The notes beneath the pieces are model-generated. The model saw nothing but the letters and a program-made list of their open reading frames with translations, was not told the DNA's origin and made no database searches. This document shows positions 10,132 to 21,212 of a stretch of DNA of 50,690 bases, piece by piece (within the stretch, counting starts at the first letter, position 1; the number at the start of each line of letters is the position of its first letter). Source of the DNA: Nemertoderma westbladi (lineage: Eukaryota; Xenacoelomorpha; Nemertodermatida; Nemertodermatidae); the NCBI GenBank assembly GCA_032718475.1, contig JAUCBJ010008615.1, forward strand, positions 1 to 50,690. Direction: 5' to 3'. The position numbers and the translations under genes were made by a program.

Positions 10132-11850
10132 CTGTCAGATAGCATCTTAGAACAGACAGTCTGTGAGCGAGATAGCGGTCTAGAAAGGACCCGAGCGAGG
10201 TCTGAGAATGGAATAGAATATGAAATGAGATCAGGCTATGGCTGCGGAACAACAACATCGAACGGACAGGGACCCCACATCAATCCAGTAATCATAGCTC
10301 CAACACTGAGGAATTAACACCTTCCGAGGCTGGTCCCAGAATGGGAGAAGTTGTCTACTCTAATTCACTCTTTACTTTTCCTGGGGGAATGCTCACTCGA
10401 GTTCTTCAAGCTATAGAGGAACATCTGGCAGATTGGATACATAATAAACGATCGACAAGGGAGAGTTACGCCGGGTACCCGCTCGGAGAATTAGAGTCCA
10501 TACCTTTCAACTTTTCGGAAGTTTCCTGTGAAGACCTACATCAGCTGGACGTGGTTAGAGATACCCGAGATCCCGCTATATGGAAGAGGTCAGCAGCTGG
10601 GTATGTCCAGGGATTCTTTAACTCCTTAGGGCGACTGGAAACTTAGCTATTCAGAGGACAGTTAGAACCTCAGGCACAGGGACAACTTCTGTATCAAGTG
10701 AGGGAGTGGATACTAAGGATTAGATTAATACTGTCAGCATTCGAAGAAGCCTCGAAGAGAAGTCAAGATACATCTCTGCAGGTTGCGGTGAAAACCTGGT
10801 TTCAACAAGTGGGCAATAAAGTTCAGGGAACGACCACTTGGAAAGCTCAGTTAGCAGATCAACTCGTTTAGGGGAATCCACTGATACTGTTCTTTCTTAT
10901 GGAGAAGGCGAGGCAGCACCCGAAGAAAAACAACCTAAGAGAGACACGATCGATATTTATTTGTTGGACTACCAGGGATTTATAGGACATCAGGAGTTAA
11001 GGAGACGTCTAGCAGGGCTACAGCCACGTAGTGAGGCAGCCAGTTACATCCTAGACGCATTAAGTGCTGAAATGCAAGCGGCCAAGCAGGCTAAAGAGGA
11101 CAGGGGAGCTCTCATAGCCTTAGAAAATGCTAGAGAAGTAAAGCGCAGATTAATAGACGCGAAAGCGGAAAGAGAGGCTGCAGCAGCAGAAGCGGAAAGA
11201 AAGGCTGCTGCAGCAGAAGCGAAAAGCGAAGCTGCACCAGCTGAAGCAGAGATGAAAAGGAAGACTGTAGCATTAGCCCAACCAGAATTAGAGACAATCT
11301 AAACCCGACAGGAACTACTACGGAAACAAAGAGAAATGGTTCAGACACAACTCAGAAAGCAATCAACTCCTAAAAGACACCGATTTATTACCTCCTCAGA
11401 TGAAGGTATGATGACAGAATTAGAATGTAGGAGTTAGAAATCAAATTCAAATGGACGTAGACGAGCTCCCATAGGATGCAAGTTACCCAACTTGCCCCCT
11501 CCGGTGAGAAGAGAATTGGCTAGCACAGATCTAAAGTCTGGCGAGTTAATAACCCAGGTAGTTGAATCTCATAGGCTTCCCACTATTCTAGATGAGCCTG
11601 AAATAATTAGGCCGGTTAAAGTCTACTCCATTAGTGGAGACTCCTTTACTGATCGAACCCGATTCTAGATTCCCTTTAGAAAGTACCAATACTCCCTTAA
11701 CAAGTAGCCAAATCCCAGTATCCCAGATTGGCGGTGAGCCCGGAGAACGTAAATTGTTCAGGCAAGGATTGTCCCCCGTCACCCCGATGGGCCATCAGGC
11801 CACTCCGTTGGCAGCTCCCGCACAAGCGGTGGAGTGGATGAGCGGTGGAG
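10132..11850 (+). pseudogene. BEL/Pao gag relic, N-terminal part, frameshifted
   Basis: Translation follows the minus-strand Gag (26174-21213) from about residue 13 to 690. Shared segments include LSDSILEQ, the LTRVLQAIEEHLADWIHNKRSTRE helix region, DPAIWKRSAAGYVQGFFNS, YQVRE/ILRIRLILSAFEEASKR, DTIDIYLLDYQGFIG, an Ala/Glu-rich coiled coil near 11160-11270, and AVEWM at the end. Frame is lost near 10280, 10644-10646 is a stop, a frameshift occurs near 10860 and further stops follow. Homology ends at about 11850, where a Gypsy fragment begins. Zinc knuckles and protease are missing from this copy. Confidence 0.8.
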
Positions 11851-11861
11851 CGGTGGAGCGT

Positions 11862-12870
11862 ATAATTAATTATTGACGGACCACAAACCACTTTTGAACT
11901 GTCTCAATATGAAAAATCGAAGTCCGCAGCAGGCTCGTTGGCTTTCCTACATTTCCGAGTTTGACAGCACAATTAAATACATAGCTGGTTCAGAAAATAT
12001 AGTTGCTGATGCCCTATCACGCCCTCTAGCGGCCATTTCGTTAGATAATTTTGAGGAGTTATCTGACTATCAGAATGAAGATAATTTGTTGCAGCAATTC
12101 TTTGCTAAAACAACATTGCCCTTAAAACAGCTAAAAAAAAACGGCAAAACTGTTTACTATGACAACTCTGGTGAATATCTTAGACCATACTTACCAACTA
12201 AACTCAGAAAGAAAATTTTTCACACTTTTCACAATCTATCTCATGCCGGTCCTGAAGAAACACGGAAACTAATATGCACGCGATATATTTGGCCCGCAAT
12301 GAATCGTCAAATAAAAGAATGGGCACGGGAATGTCTTGAATGTCAGAAGTCAAAAATCTCTCTTCATACTAAACCGCCCATTGGAACTATTCCAACTTTG
12401 TCGCGTCTAGATACAGTTCACCTGGATATAGTCGGCCCATTGCCATCTTCATGTGGACACAGATATCTATTTACTGCGGTCGATCGGTTTACTCGCTGGC
12501 CAGAAGTTGTGTTCCGCTGAGAGTATAGCTAATGCATTTCTGGATTCGTGGATTAGTTGTTTCGGTATCCCACGTAAAATAATTACAGATCAAGGATCTC
12601 AATTTGAGTCGAGGTTATTCAGAATTTTAACAAATCAACTAGGAATTGAACGTGCGAGGACAACTGCATACCATCCTGCTTGCAATGGTCTTGTAGAAAG
12701 GTTTCACAGGCAACTTAAAAACTCACTTCGAGCGAAATGTAATAACGAAAAATGGTTCAACGAATTGCCATTAGTACTTCTTGGTATTAGATCCGCAGCT
12801 GGTTGCCATGGTTACTCCCCATCACAGCTTCTCTACGGAACTGAGTTATATCTACCCGGACACAGTGCCG
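11862..12870 (+). pseudogene. Ty3/Gypsy RNase H end plus integrase, frameshifted fragment
   Basis: The frame from 11873 begins TDHKPLL and reaches ENIVADALSRP, the RNase H tail of Gypsy elements. It is followed by an integrase zinc domain with H, H and a C-x2-C pair (FHNLSHAG ... CLECQK). Then comes the catalytic core: first Asp in HLDIVGPLP, second Asp in ITDQGSQFES, Glu in GLVERFHRQLK. A single frameshift near 12515 separates the first Asp from the rest. RT, protease and gag are absent, and no LTR is seen beside it. It abuts the BEL relic, so it is a fragment inserted there or joined by recombination. Homology stops after LLYGTELYLPG. Confidence 0.85.
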
Positions 12871-12997
12871 GATTAAGCCTCTGGTGGCCCTAAGGCACAT
12901 TTTAGTAATTTCCAAAAATGGCCCGAAAATTTGTATTTTTCCGCAAACCCTTTCAAAAGAAAAAGCTGCTTAAAAAACAACTCTTGTGTAAAAAACA

Positions 12998-13165
12998 CAA
13001 GGTTCCACCTTGGTGTAGTGGTTGCATTGAATTCACATCTCCCGTAGGTCGTGGGTTCGATCCTCACATTTTGGGGGGTAAAGTTCTGGGGGGACCGCAC
13101 TGAAAATAAGTCGTCAGACTTTATGCGTAATCCCTGGCCTAGTGGCCGAAGAAAATTTACTTTTA
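12998..13165 (+). mobile_element. tRNA-derived SINE
   Basis: The head has an RNA polymerase III A-box-like segment (ttggtgtagtggttg) and a B box (gtgggttcgatcctc) at tRNA spacing. The body and tail (gttctggggggaccgcactg, then gcgtaatccctggcctagtg) recur at 35840-35910 in a second copy, showing a family. It follows the Gypsy fragment. Confidence 0.75.
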
Positions 13166-14560
13166 TTTACTTTAACTGAAAATGTTGCGAATGATATATA
13201 AAGTACTGTATTTCCGTTGGATGACTGCGTGCAAATAAGTACTAAAGTAAGTACTTTAGTAATTACTTTAATAATAAGTACTTTGCAAAAATAGTTTTCA
13301 TCAAGAATTGTAACATTACTAAACGGCCTATTATGCCTATAAAAAAAACCCTTTGCTATAACAAGTGGAATTTGGTAGAATTTCTCAAGCTTTAATTTTT
13401 AATATATTAATGGGACCATTACCCCATATCTATTTGTTTTATTTATAAAGCTACTATTCTGAAACTTTTACACAATGATCTGTGATCTTTTATATAGGCC
13501 TACTATTAAAACTGAGTATAGATAACTTCATAAACCGTTTGTTCGAAAAATATAGCACTTTTTGAGCAGGTCGGTTTTTTTCATAAATTATATAAATTGT
13601 GATGCATTAATATGTAACTTAGCTCATGTTTAAAGATCTGTAATACCACCTGCATTGAAGTTCTTGGCCCAAGACTTTGGTAAAATAGACCTAGATATGT
13701 AGGCTATATTCTATGAAAACTTTAAAACAATTTTATTAGCACAAAATTATTGTTTTTAAAAATTTATGGGGGTTTTTTAGTATGTCCGGGCTATATTTTG
13801 GGAATCAAATATTTTGTGACAGACAAAGTGTAGCAGTTACACAATCGGTTATAGAAGATCCAAATGGCCATGTTTTACAAAACCAACGATTGTAGTCCTA
13901 AAGCTGCTGAACATTTTGGTATATGTTTGATGGCAATTGAGTAAAAAATAAAATAGTAGTAGAATTTAGTAGCAGAATTTAGTGATGAAAAAAGTCAAAA
14001 TTGACAAACTGATAAAAAAGGTTTTTTATACAGAGAGTCATAAATATCAGCAATTATTATGTTGTTGAAAAGAGCAGTTTTGAGGTAAAAAAATAATTCA
14101 ATGTTGAAAACCGATATCACCTTTTATGAAAGCCCTTCTATCAAACTACAAAAAATTGTGTAAATTTTCGAAAATTTCATTTCTGTGGTGGTTATAGTTG
14201 GCCCCCTTAAGGCTGACTGGCCCCTGAAAGAAATTTAACAATTTTGATCGGATTGTGGGAATGTGTTATTTATTTGCTGTAGGGTAGGTTTTGCACGGTA
14301 CTTATCTTTACAGGACTTACTTGCTGAGAAATATAACACACCAAAAGTGTGGGCTTAGTGTAAAGATATAATATTTCTGATCTAGATTTGGACTTGCTGA
14401 GAAAGTAATGTTCTTCGATAAGAGAACAGTCTCGGAAATAAGCACTTTTTGTCACTAACGACAAATATAATTAAAATTAAATTGAAAAAAAAATTCAATT
14501 AAATTCTCCATTGTTCATAATTAGCACTTTAATGTTTTACTGCCCATGTTACTGTATATT
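13166..14560. other. No gene recognised
   Basis: AT-rich sequence with only short chance ORFs on either strand. No repeat structure stands out apart from a palindromic agtacttta cluster at 13235-13285. Confidence 0.4.
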
Positions 14561-14630
14561 ATTTCCCTGCCATCAGGTCTCGAACTAAAACACAGCACCT
14601 GTCGGTCGACTGAGCTAGCTATCAGCTTAG
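14560..14630 (-). repeat. Possible tRNA-like SINE head
   Basis: Reverse complement reads tagctagctcagtcgaccga, then a B-box-like gttcgagacc about 40 bp later, as in tRNA-derived SINEs. No body sequence could be matched to the other SINEs here. Confidence 0.3.
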
Positions 14631-14743
14631 TTATCATCATCATCATCATATTAGTTATCAGCTATTAGCTTTCTATCAGAAATTTAGGGATAGAAAGTAG
14701 TCGAAAGATGCACTTTCTTGAGTGATTATTAAAAGAAGGAACG

Positions 14744-15045
14744 ATGGCGACGGTGTCTATCAAACCCGGAATGATGGCGACAGAGTCTATTAAACCCAGA
14801 ACGATGGCGACGGCGTCTATCAAACCCGGAATGATGGCGATGGAGAATATTAAACCCAGAAGCCAGAACGATGGCGATGGAGTCTATAGAACCCGGAGCC
14901 GGAAGGATGGCGATGGAGTCTATTAAACCCGGAACGATGGCGACGGAGTCTAGTAAACCCATAATGATGGCGACGGAGTCTATTAAACCCGGAACCATGG
15001 CCTCTTTTAAACCTGGGACGTTGGCGACGGAGTCCATTAAACCAA
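14744..15045 (+). repeat. 30-bp minisatellite (10-residue repeat frame)
   Basis: About ten units of the type gatggcgacggagtctatta then aacccgga. Most units are 30 bp and open in one frame as MATESIKPGT-like decapeptides; the copies near 14862-14910 are irregular and shift the frame. No initiation or splice context supports translation. Confidence 0.75.
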
Positions 15046-15049
15046 GGCC

Positions 15050-15368
15050 TACCGAATTATAGGTAAAGGATGGATTCCCTGAGGGAGAACGAGTTTACAA
15101 CGGATTTGATACAGTTTGGGGTAGGGCGGGCTGGCGGGTTGAGTTGACCTCAGGTCACCCAACCAACCTATCTAGAGACGAAACAACCTAACTAGACACT
15201 AGATAAGAACTCCGCGCCCTGAACTGCAGTAAAAGAGTAAGAGTTTAATTTTAGTACAACTGTAACTAATTCTGGTTAATTTTATTTACATATTATTTTC
15301 GCGGCCTGGTAGGCCACGTAGTTAGTAGGCAGGAAGTGGCGGGGTTGAGCCAACCCGACGGCGGCCTG
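15050..15368. other. No gene; flank of LTR element
   Basis: GC content is higher than the surroundings. The motif gcggcctg occurs at 15301 and again at 15361, immediately before the LTR. Confidence 0.4.
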
Positions 15369-16533
15369 TGTTTGCGCTTTTGAAGACCTTTGACAGTTTA
15401 ACCTGCCAAAATTAGAATGTCTTTTGGATGATAGATAGTCTTTAGCCTATGACGAGTATTTAATACACTATATTAGCCGAAGCCAGTCTATGCGCAATCA
15501 TTCACCCGTTGGATATACCCGGGAGACTGAGTTCGGAGCTTAATGATTGATGGTGTAAGCCTACCGTATTATTCGACTGATCGTAATATATAATCTCTGA
15601 CAAATATTATTCACTTTCGGGAAATATTAACAGTTCCTTTAGGACGTGGCGCTCTAAATATGTAAACAGAGTTATGGCTTAAACTAGACACAACGAAAAG
15701 GCTATAGATTCACGTATATGGCGCATTCTTTAGGAGATGCTTTGTTATCAGTTACACTCATACACAATGCTGCACAATACTGCACACTAATCTGCCGACC
15801 TTCACTAAATTTAGTCACGTATAAAGAGAGCAACAGACAATTTATGTTGGGCATATTAAATAGCATTAGATTCACTTCAAACCACTCAACATAGGTCGCA
15901 ATCGTTTATCTGTAACCGGTCTCTCTAACCTTTAGTATATCAAGAAGGTGGGGTATCTGATTATTGATCAGTATTCCGATATGATATTTCATCAACAAAT
16001 ATAATGAATAACCGACAGCAAAAGCAGTAATATTAATAATTTATGGATAGTAAATGAGTGAATAGCTCGCTAAGTAGCTCGATAACAGATATACGTTCTA
16101 TAATTAAGCCTACTAATGTAAGACTAAAGACTGAAACACGGAGGTGCCAAAAGCCGGTTCTTAGGCTCTGGGCAAAAACATAACACTGAATTATTGAGTT
16201 TCTGTATACACCTCCAACACAGAGACAACAAACGCTCTGATTGGTCAACCGAACAACGAGAGAACAAAGAAACAAAGAAACGTCGACGTGGCAATATCAG
16301 CTGTTAGCCGTCGTCATGGTAGCGACACTGTTTTCAAGAGTATCTAGCTTATCGCGTCACGAGATTGCGGATTATGTCCTCTAAAGTACGAATACAGTAC
16401 AAATACATAAGAAATGACTTTTATGTCCTCTAAAACACCAGTACAGCAAGGACACGGCCCTTTTATGCCTGGCAAACCAACTACAGAGTACTTTAAGGGA
16501 AAATAACCGGTTAATGACGCAAAAGCTTTTACA
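15369..16533 (-). repeat. 3' LTR
   Basis: Nearly identical to 28346-29515, with scattered single-base differences and one diverged patch around 16040-16075. Its minus-strand sequence begins tgtaaaagcttttgcgtcat and ends gcgcaaaca. Confidence 0.88.
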
Positions 16534-16545
16534 CCGCTCCCAGAA
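16534..16545 (-). promoter_or_regulatory. Putative polypurine tract
   Basis: On the minus strand ctgggagcgg directly precedes the TG of the 3' LTR. Position and purine content fit a plus-strand priming site; it is short and not pure. Confidence 0.4.
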
Positions 16546-16611
16546 AATGGGATTTAAGTCTATAAAATATAACAAATCACAGTTTCTAAAATATAAAAAT
16601 ACTCTAAACAG

Positions 16612-18387
16612 TTAGTCTTTCTTGCGCGGACGGCGTTTACGCAGTTTTTTGAGGCTAGTAAGAGTCCTTTTCTCTTTGGGGCGAGCCACTTTACTAGGAG
16701 GGCTGTAACTCCTGGGTGAAGGGTGCAATACAATTGCATCAGAAGGTTTCGGATTGCGATCGGTATATCCGCCGGTCGAGGTACCTGGTTGATCGATATC
16801 AACTTCCGTGGAGCGAGGTCTAACAGCCTTTAGGGCGCGCCTCAGGACAGCAGCTCCTACGGGTCCTTGACGGGTTGTCTGAGCAATGGCGGTAGGCGGA
16901 CCGTGGGTGGTAAGAAACTTCCTTGGTTTAATAGTTCTTTCCAGCTCGCGTTCTCGGGCTCGATATTTGTAGGGCCGTCGAGATACTTCCTGCAACTCAG
17001 GGTGTGAGTTGATAAATAAGTCGCCATACTCAGGGTCTTGACGGATATAATTGATCAAATGGTATGAAGTAATATCGTTAGGATTGACGTTCCTAAGGTA
17101 TCTTCTAACAAATTTGGTGGAAATACACTCACCAACACGCTTCATTAGCTCGTAACTCGGTACGCGTGTTTTTTGTTCCACAGACGCTAATAAATAAGGA
17201 TGGAACGCGTAAACTCCCTCGTAAGAGCGTCCAGGGTAGTATCGATGACGGGACTCACAATGTAAATCCGCGTTCGCTTCCCAAGCTCGAATGTAGCGCA
17301 GGGTAATCATTTCATCTACGCTCTCTAAATCGTGATTAAAGGGGCAATTATAACTGGCATGTCCTTTAAGTTGACAGTGGTGGCATTGAGTCATAAACTG
17401 GGGGCAGACTGCAAAAATATGAGAGTTATTAATTCTGCAATACGCACAATATATCTCCATCATTGGTTGTTCGTGGAAGTAGGAACAGGGTACGTCTGAG
17501 TCCATAGGAGTGAAGTGGTCTCTCGATGCGCATAATCGACAACGTTTTCGAGAAACATAGTTAGCGTGTCGATAATCGTATGCGGTGAGACATTGTGGAC
17601 CTTGATACCACTCTAAGACGTAGTCGTTATCGCTGCTCCGGGGCGCTGTAGGTTGAATCGCTTCAGCTTCTAAGCATATTGGTTCGTCTTCCAATTGCAT
17701 AGCTGAGGTAGGTGCGGCTGTCTCCGCAAGCGGACCCACTGTCTGAACTTCGACGACAGAATAACCCGTGGGTATTCGGGGTCTTTGTATAACAGATGAG
17801 TGCAAGTTCTGTATACAAACGTCCTGAAAAAGGGCAAATCCCGCGCTGTTTAGCTTCTCCGCCGCTGAGTCTCTCAGGCTGAGTTTGGTCAGAGCGCGGT
17901 CCTTGAACTGACTATCAACGTTACGGAACGGAGTCAGAAAGCGCCTGAAACATTCAAAGCGGATGAATTTATTGTGTTCATCTAGCTTGGCGAGTTTGGT
18001 TCCAAGTATTAAGGGATTGGCGCGTATGGTACGACTGCACACATCGGCTAGCCAACCGGCAAGTGCTGCGTTTTCAAAGATCGTGTATATAGCTAAGGAG
18101 GGACGAAGTGGAACACTCATAAAGCTATACACGGCGCCAGGTGCGGTCAATGGTCCATCAAAGTATAAACGAGAATAATGATCTCCGTATACTTGTTGGT
18201 AATTTATAGGATTTCCAACCTTGAAATTCCATCCGTATTCTTGAAAGGCAAGATGTCCGATGGAGGTTCGTTGTACTTTGGTAATTCCGCTGGGCGTATT
18301 GGCATACATAGTGCGGAAGAAACCTCGGCCTTCTGCCCAAGGAGCAATCAGCTGAGTATCAACGAAGGGGTATGGAATGTTCTCCAT
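16612..18387 (-). CDS. Zinc-knuckle ORF of unknown family within LTR element
   Basis: A 591-codon intact ORF lies last before the 3' LTR, the position of env or accessory genes. Residues 1-200 are unrecognised and globular-looking. At 280-346 is a Cys/His cluster: CRLCASRDH, CAYCRINNSHIFAVC (C-x2-C-x5-H-x4-C) and CHHCQLKGHASYNC, a canonical C-x2-C-x4-H-x4-C knuckle. The tail is strongly basic (KKLRKRRPRKKD). No signal peptide or membrane segment is seen, so it is not an envelope protein. A nucleic-acid-binding, Gag-like role is inferred from the knuckles and basic tail. The frame is uninterrupted, implying selection or recency. The ATG at 18387 follows an acceptor-like acaacag, so a spliced mRNA is possible. 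Confidence 0.65.
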   Translation of the reverse strand: MENIPYPFVDTQLIAPWAEGRGFFRTMYANTPSGITKVQRTSIGHLAFQEYGWNFKVGNPINYQQVYGDHYSRLYFDGPLTAPGAVYSFMSVPLRPSLAIYTIFENAALAGWLADVCSRTIRANPLILGTKLAKLDEHNKFIRFECFRRFLTPFRNVDSQFKDRALTKLSLRDSAAEKLNSAGFALFQDVCIQNLHSSVIQRPRIPTGYSVVEVQTVGPLAETAAPTSAMQLEDEPICLEAEAIQPTAPRSSDNDYVLEWYQGPQCLTAYDYRHANYVSRKRCRLCASRDHFTPMDSDVPCSYFHEQPMMEIYCAYCRINNSHIFAVCPQFMTQCHHCQLKGHASYNCPFNHDLESVDEMITLRYIRAWEANADLHCESRHRYYPGRSYEGVYAFHPYLLASVEQKTRVPSYELMKRVGECISTKFVRRYLRNVNPNDITSYHLINYIRQDPEYGDLFINSHPELQEVSRRPYKYRARERELERTIKPRKFLTTHGPPTAIAQTTRQGPVGAAVLRRALKAVRPRSTEVDIDQPGTSTGGYTDRNPKPSDAIVLHPSPRSYSPPSKVARPKEKRTLTSLKKLRKRRPRKKD

Positions 18388-19172
18388 GTTCCTGTTGTAT
18401 GCCTAATATGTCTTCCATTGATGGTAGAGAGCAGGGGAAGACCTATGTCGTATTCAGAAGTATTCAGAAATACGATCTCAGTAGGAAGATTCAAACATTC
18501 GAAGACTGTCTTCAAATGCATTTATCCCTAATCAATAAGGGAGGTGAACAACCAGATTTATGACACATAATGGTACCAGTTGTTCACAAACCATCCGCGT
18601 GTCCTTTCAGTCCTTGTATCACGGTTGTGGACTTAAGGAAATCCTTAGTGGTTGATTATCTAATCAACAACGAGAGGGTGGAAGTTGATATCATAAATAT
18701 CAACAGAATGGTACAGGGACAGGAGGTGCGAACACCAATATGAGCATACAAATAAACAGTAAGGGGTGGGAGATTTATTAGGAGGCGGTATGATCCATAC
18801 CACGATACGGCAATGATTGGTCGATCATCTCCCAAAGCTCCGAGCGCGTTGGGAAGAGAAGGTGTGACGAAGTGGGTTGTATTTTCAATAGCGATGTATA
18901 GAGGGATAAAGGGAGGAAAGAGGAGGGAGGATATAGGGTAGTATCCATAAGATACCACAATGGACAAGTTTTCCGTCACGTCATCATTCATTCTTGTCTT
19001 TTAATTGTGACACTGATCACAATAATTACAGGAAAACGATGAAGGAAGAGAAATTTACAGCCTCCCGAAGGAGACCGCCCGCGAGCACCCGTGCCCCGGG
19101 GAAAACTATTCACATTATGGACCCTGGACATTAACACACGTCTCTTCTCCAGTGGTTCTCCTATATTTGTCT
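18388..19172. other. Non-coding interval inside LTR element
   Basis: No ORF with visible features. It separates the two 3' ORFs and may contain splice or promoter sites for the zinc-knuckle ORF. Confidence 0.4.
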
Positions 19173-19571
19173 TTACAAGCCTTCATCCACGTTCTTTCTT
19201 TCGAGCTGATTTAGAATAGAGTTCTCGTGTTCTATTCTTGGCTTATCGTTCCGATTCCGTTGGGTATGATATTTAAATAAAACCATTTCCCTTTCGGTAT
19301 CCACATCGTCCGTATCGTGTAAATCGATAGGGTGGCCGGTAGTTAAGAAGTCCATATACGTACCATTACGATGCGTATAGCGAGCGGTGAACTTTCTATA
19401 GTCCAATTCACGCGTAAGTTGCTCCGGGGACATTGGCGGTTCGATATAACGACCATCATCCTCCGTAGTAGTTGGACCAGCGTCGCCGCGTATCAAGCTA
19501 TCGACAAACGCTTGTAAAGGTAGAGTATATCGCTCCCTGATGCCAAGATCATCTTCTATCAACTCAGTCAT
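19173..19571 (-). CDS. Small acidic/charged ORF inside LTR element
   Basis: 132 codons starting MTELIEDDLG, rich in Asp, Glu, Arg and Thr, with no membrane segment, Cys pairs or recognised motif. It lies between the Gag-protease ORF and the zinc-knuckle ORF, all in the same orientation. It could be an independent small gene, an exon of the downstream ORF, or a remnant of deleted pol sequence; I do not recognise it. Confidence 0.4.
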   Translation of the reverse strand: MTELIEDDLGIRERYTLPLQAFVDSLIRGDAGPTTTEDDGRYIEPPMSPEQLTRELDYRKFTARYTHRNGTYMDFLTTGHPIDLHDTDDVDTEREMVLFKYHTQRNRNDKPRIEHENSILNQLERKNVDEGL

Positions 19572-21212
19572 ATCTGCTATGAGTTTATCAATATTATAAT
19601 GAGTCTATATATATTAGGCTAGCGGGCGTCGCTGCCTACCCCTCTTTTGCCCCCGGACAGTGTAAGATCCTCAGCGCCGATGTACCGTCGTCGCTGTGCT
19701 TTCGCCAACGATGTAGCTACACAACGACAACGATAACCGGCACAAGTCACTTAACTGTCCGTCCCAAAGGCTTAGATGTACTGCAGGTTCTTCTTGGAGA
19801 GTTAGGGATACTTTCACAATTGCGACTCGCTACTGTAAACACACCTTAGTAGTAACATTCACCTACAAACGCACAAATTCAACACAACTGCAACAAACTG
19901 CACACATTCGGGCCATTTGTCCGTTAGTCAGTACCTTCCAGAATGTCACTGTATTTATTATGTATCCTTGGATACTAGCAGTGCGCTATTTATTCCCTAT
20001 GCTACTCAATGGGGCATGCTTTCTATTGTTCTTTTAACTCACTTCTAATTCTAGCGTGGTTGTTGCCATGGTGACATTATGGAAAGCTAGCGGTAGAATT
20101 AGGGTAATTCTCATGCATACAGATCTGGGATGCTATTTAATAGTAATTCTTTAATGGTCAATATCCCCTTTATACATGATTCTATGAATTTTATCGGCTA
20201 TTGACTATGCATTGGAGATTCTCGCACACAAATACACTTAATAGAGTGAATCTCCGCTCCCATGATCTATTAATTAATGGAATTTTGGGAATGTTATAAA
20301 TTGTACAAAATGACAATTTATTAAATTCATTTAAATATATGAATTTAAATTTATTCCCGTGAATTTTATTATTTGATGTTAGAATGGACACAATTTGATT
20401 CCAGAACAGGTCTGGGGACATAGGATCCTTAATTCTCGGAATTTTGTCCTTTTAAGAGTATCGGTAAGTGCTACGATATCTTAATCGACTAGAATTTTAA
20501 AGGATCTGATATTTGACAGATTTTGTAAATATTAATAATTAATATTTAGGATGGGCACCAATTTATTCCAGAACTTGTCTGGGGACGTTAACCACTGATT
20601 CTAGAATTTTGTCTTTCAAGTATATCGGTGGGTGCCGCGATATCTTAATCGACTAGAATTACAGATGGTCAAAGGGTTTAACAGATTTATTTTGCGTTAT
20701 ACGCTACTGTTAAAGGGACATCACGCTACTATATGTATTATTTAATATACGGTATGAGAGCAATATCGCACGAAGCAATGTCAGTGTGAAGAGGCAAGTC
20801 GTTTCCAAGGTCTACCCAGAGCTTGGTTTAGCCGAGACATGAGGATCTGAACTTTGCATTCCTAATACTCTGCCTACCAATAATACTTAAATATAGTAGT
20901 GGCTTTATTGTACTTTAATAAGTACGGACATTTCATCTTACTGTAGTCACGTATTTATAATGTAATACGGACAGTAAGGAAAGAGAAAAAATTATTTCTC
21001 GCCGTCGCACTAAATATATAATATACGTAATTAAATAATAAACGCGAATATATATTGCACTAATCTACTAAATAATCTCTAAAATACCATACTACTAAAT
21101 AAAATTAAATAAAACGATTAAAATAAAATTACATAATAATACATACATAAATATAAAAATAAAACAAATACAAATATAAAATAATATGGTCACACACCCA
21201 CTCCAGCCGTTT
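19572..21212. other. Non-coding interval, with diverged tandem duplication
   Basis: Two related blocks of about 150 bp (approx. 20365-20493 and 20545-20660) share ttccagaac, gtctggggac, and gatatcttaatcgactagaa. The rest is AT-rich without ORFs. Pol sequence (RT, RNase H, integrase) would normally lie here or upstream and is not present. Confidence 0.55.

Larger units (their letters stand above)
8039..10133. mobile_element. 2.1-kb foldback DNA element inserted in gag
   Basis: The ends are inverted copies: aatacaccat...ttcagtgacac at the left, and the reverse complement (agtacaccatatagtgt, ttcagtgacac) at the right. Long inverted arms continue inward: tggctcacccagtcagtggt at 9998 pairs with accactgactgggtgagcca at 8562, and other shared pieces are attggtacc, tagctgttggtac and atagcctcgcgc. 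The arms span roughly 8039-8870 and 9755-10133. The centre (8930-9750) holds poly-G runs, an AT-rich patch and a gtct microsatellite. No transposase is visible, so it is probably non-autonomous. It lands within the first codons of the plus-strand gag. Confidence 0.75.

Noticed and set aside
16033-16275. Hydrophobic minus-strand ORFs in both LTRs (also 29028-29276)
   Set aside because: They lie in LTR sequence, differ in their ends between the copies and show no domain; most likely chance frames.
18656-18991. 111-codon hydrophobic minus-strand ORF between the element's ORFs
   Set aside because: No signal, family or conservation evidence; overlapping frames of similar length exist. An envelope protein was considered and is not supported.
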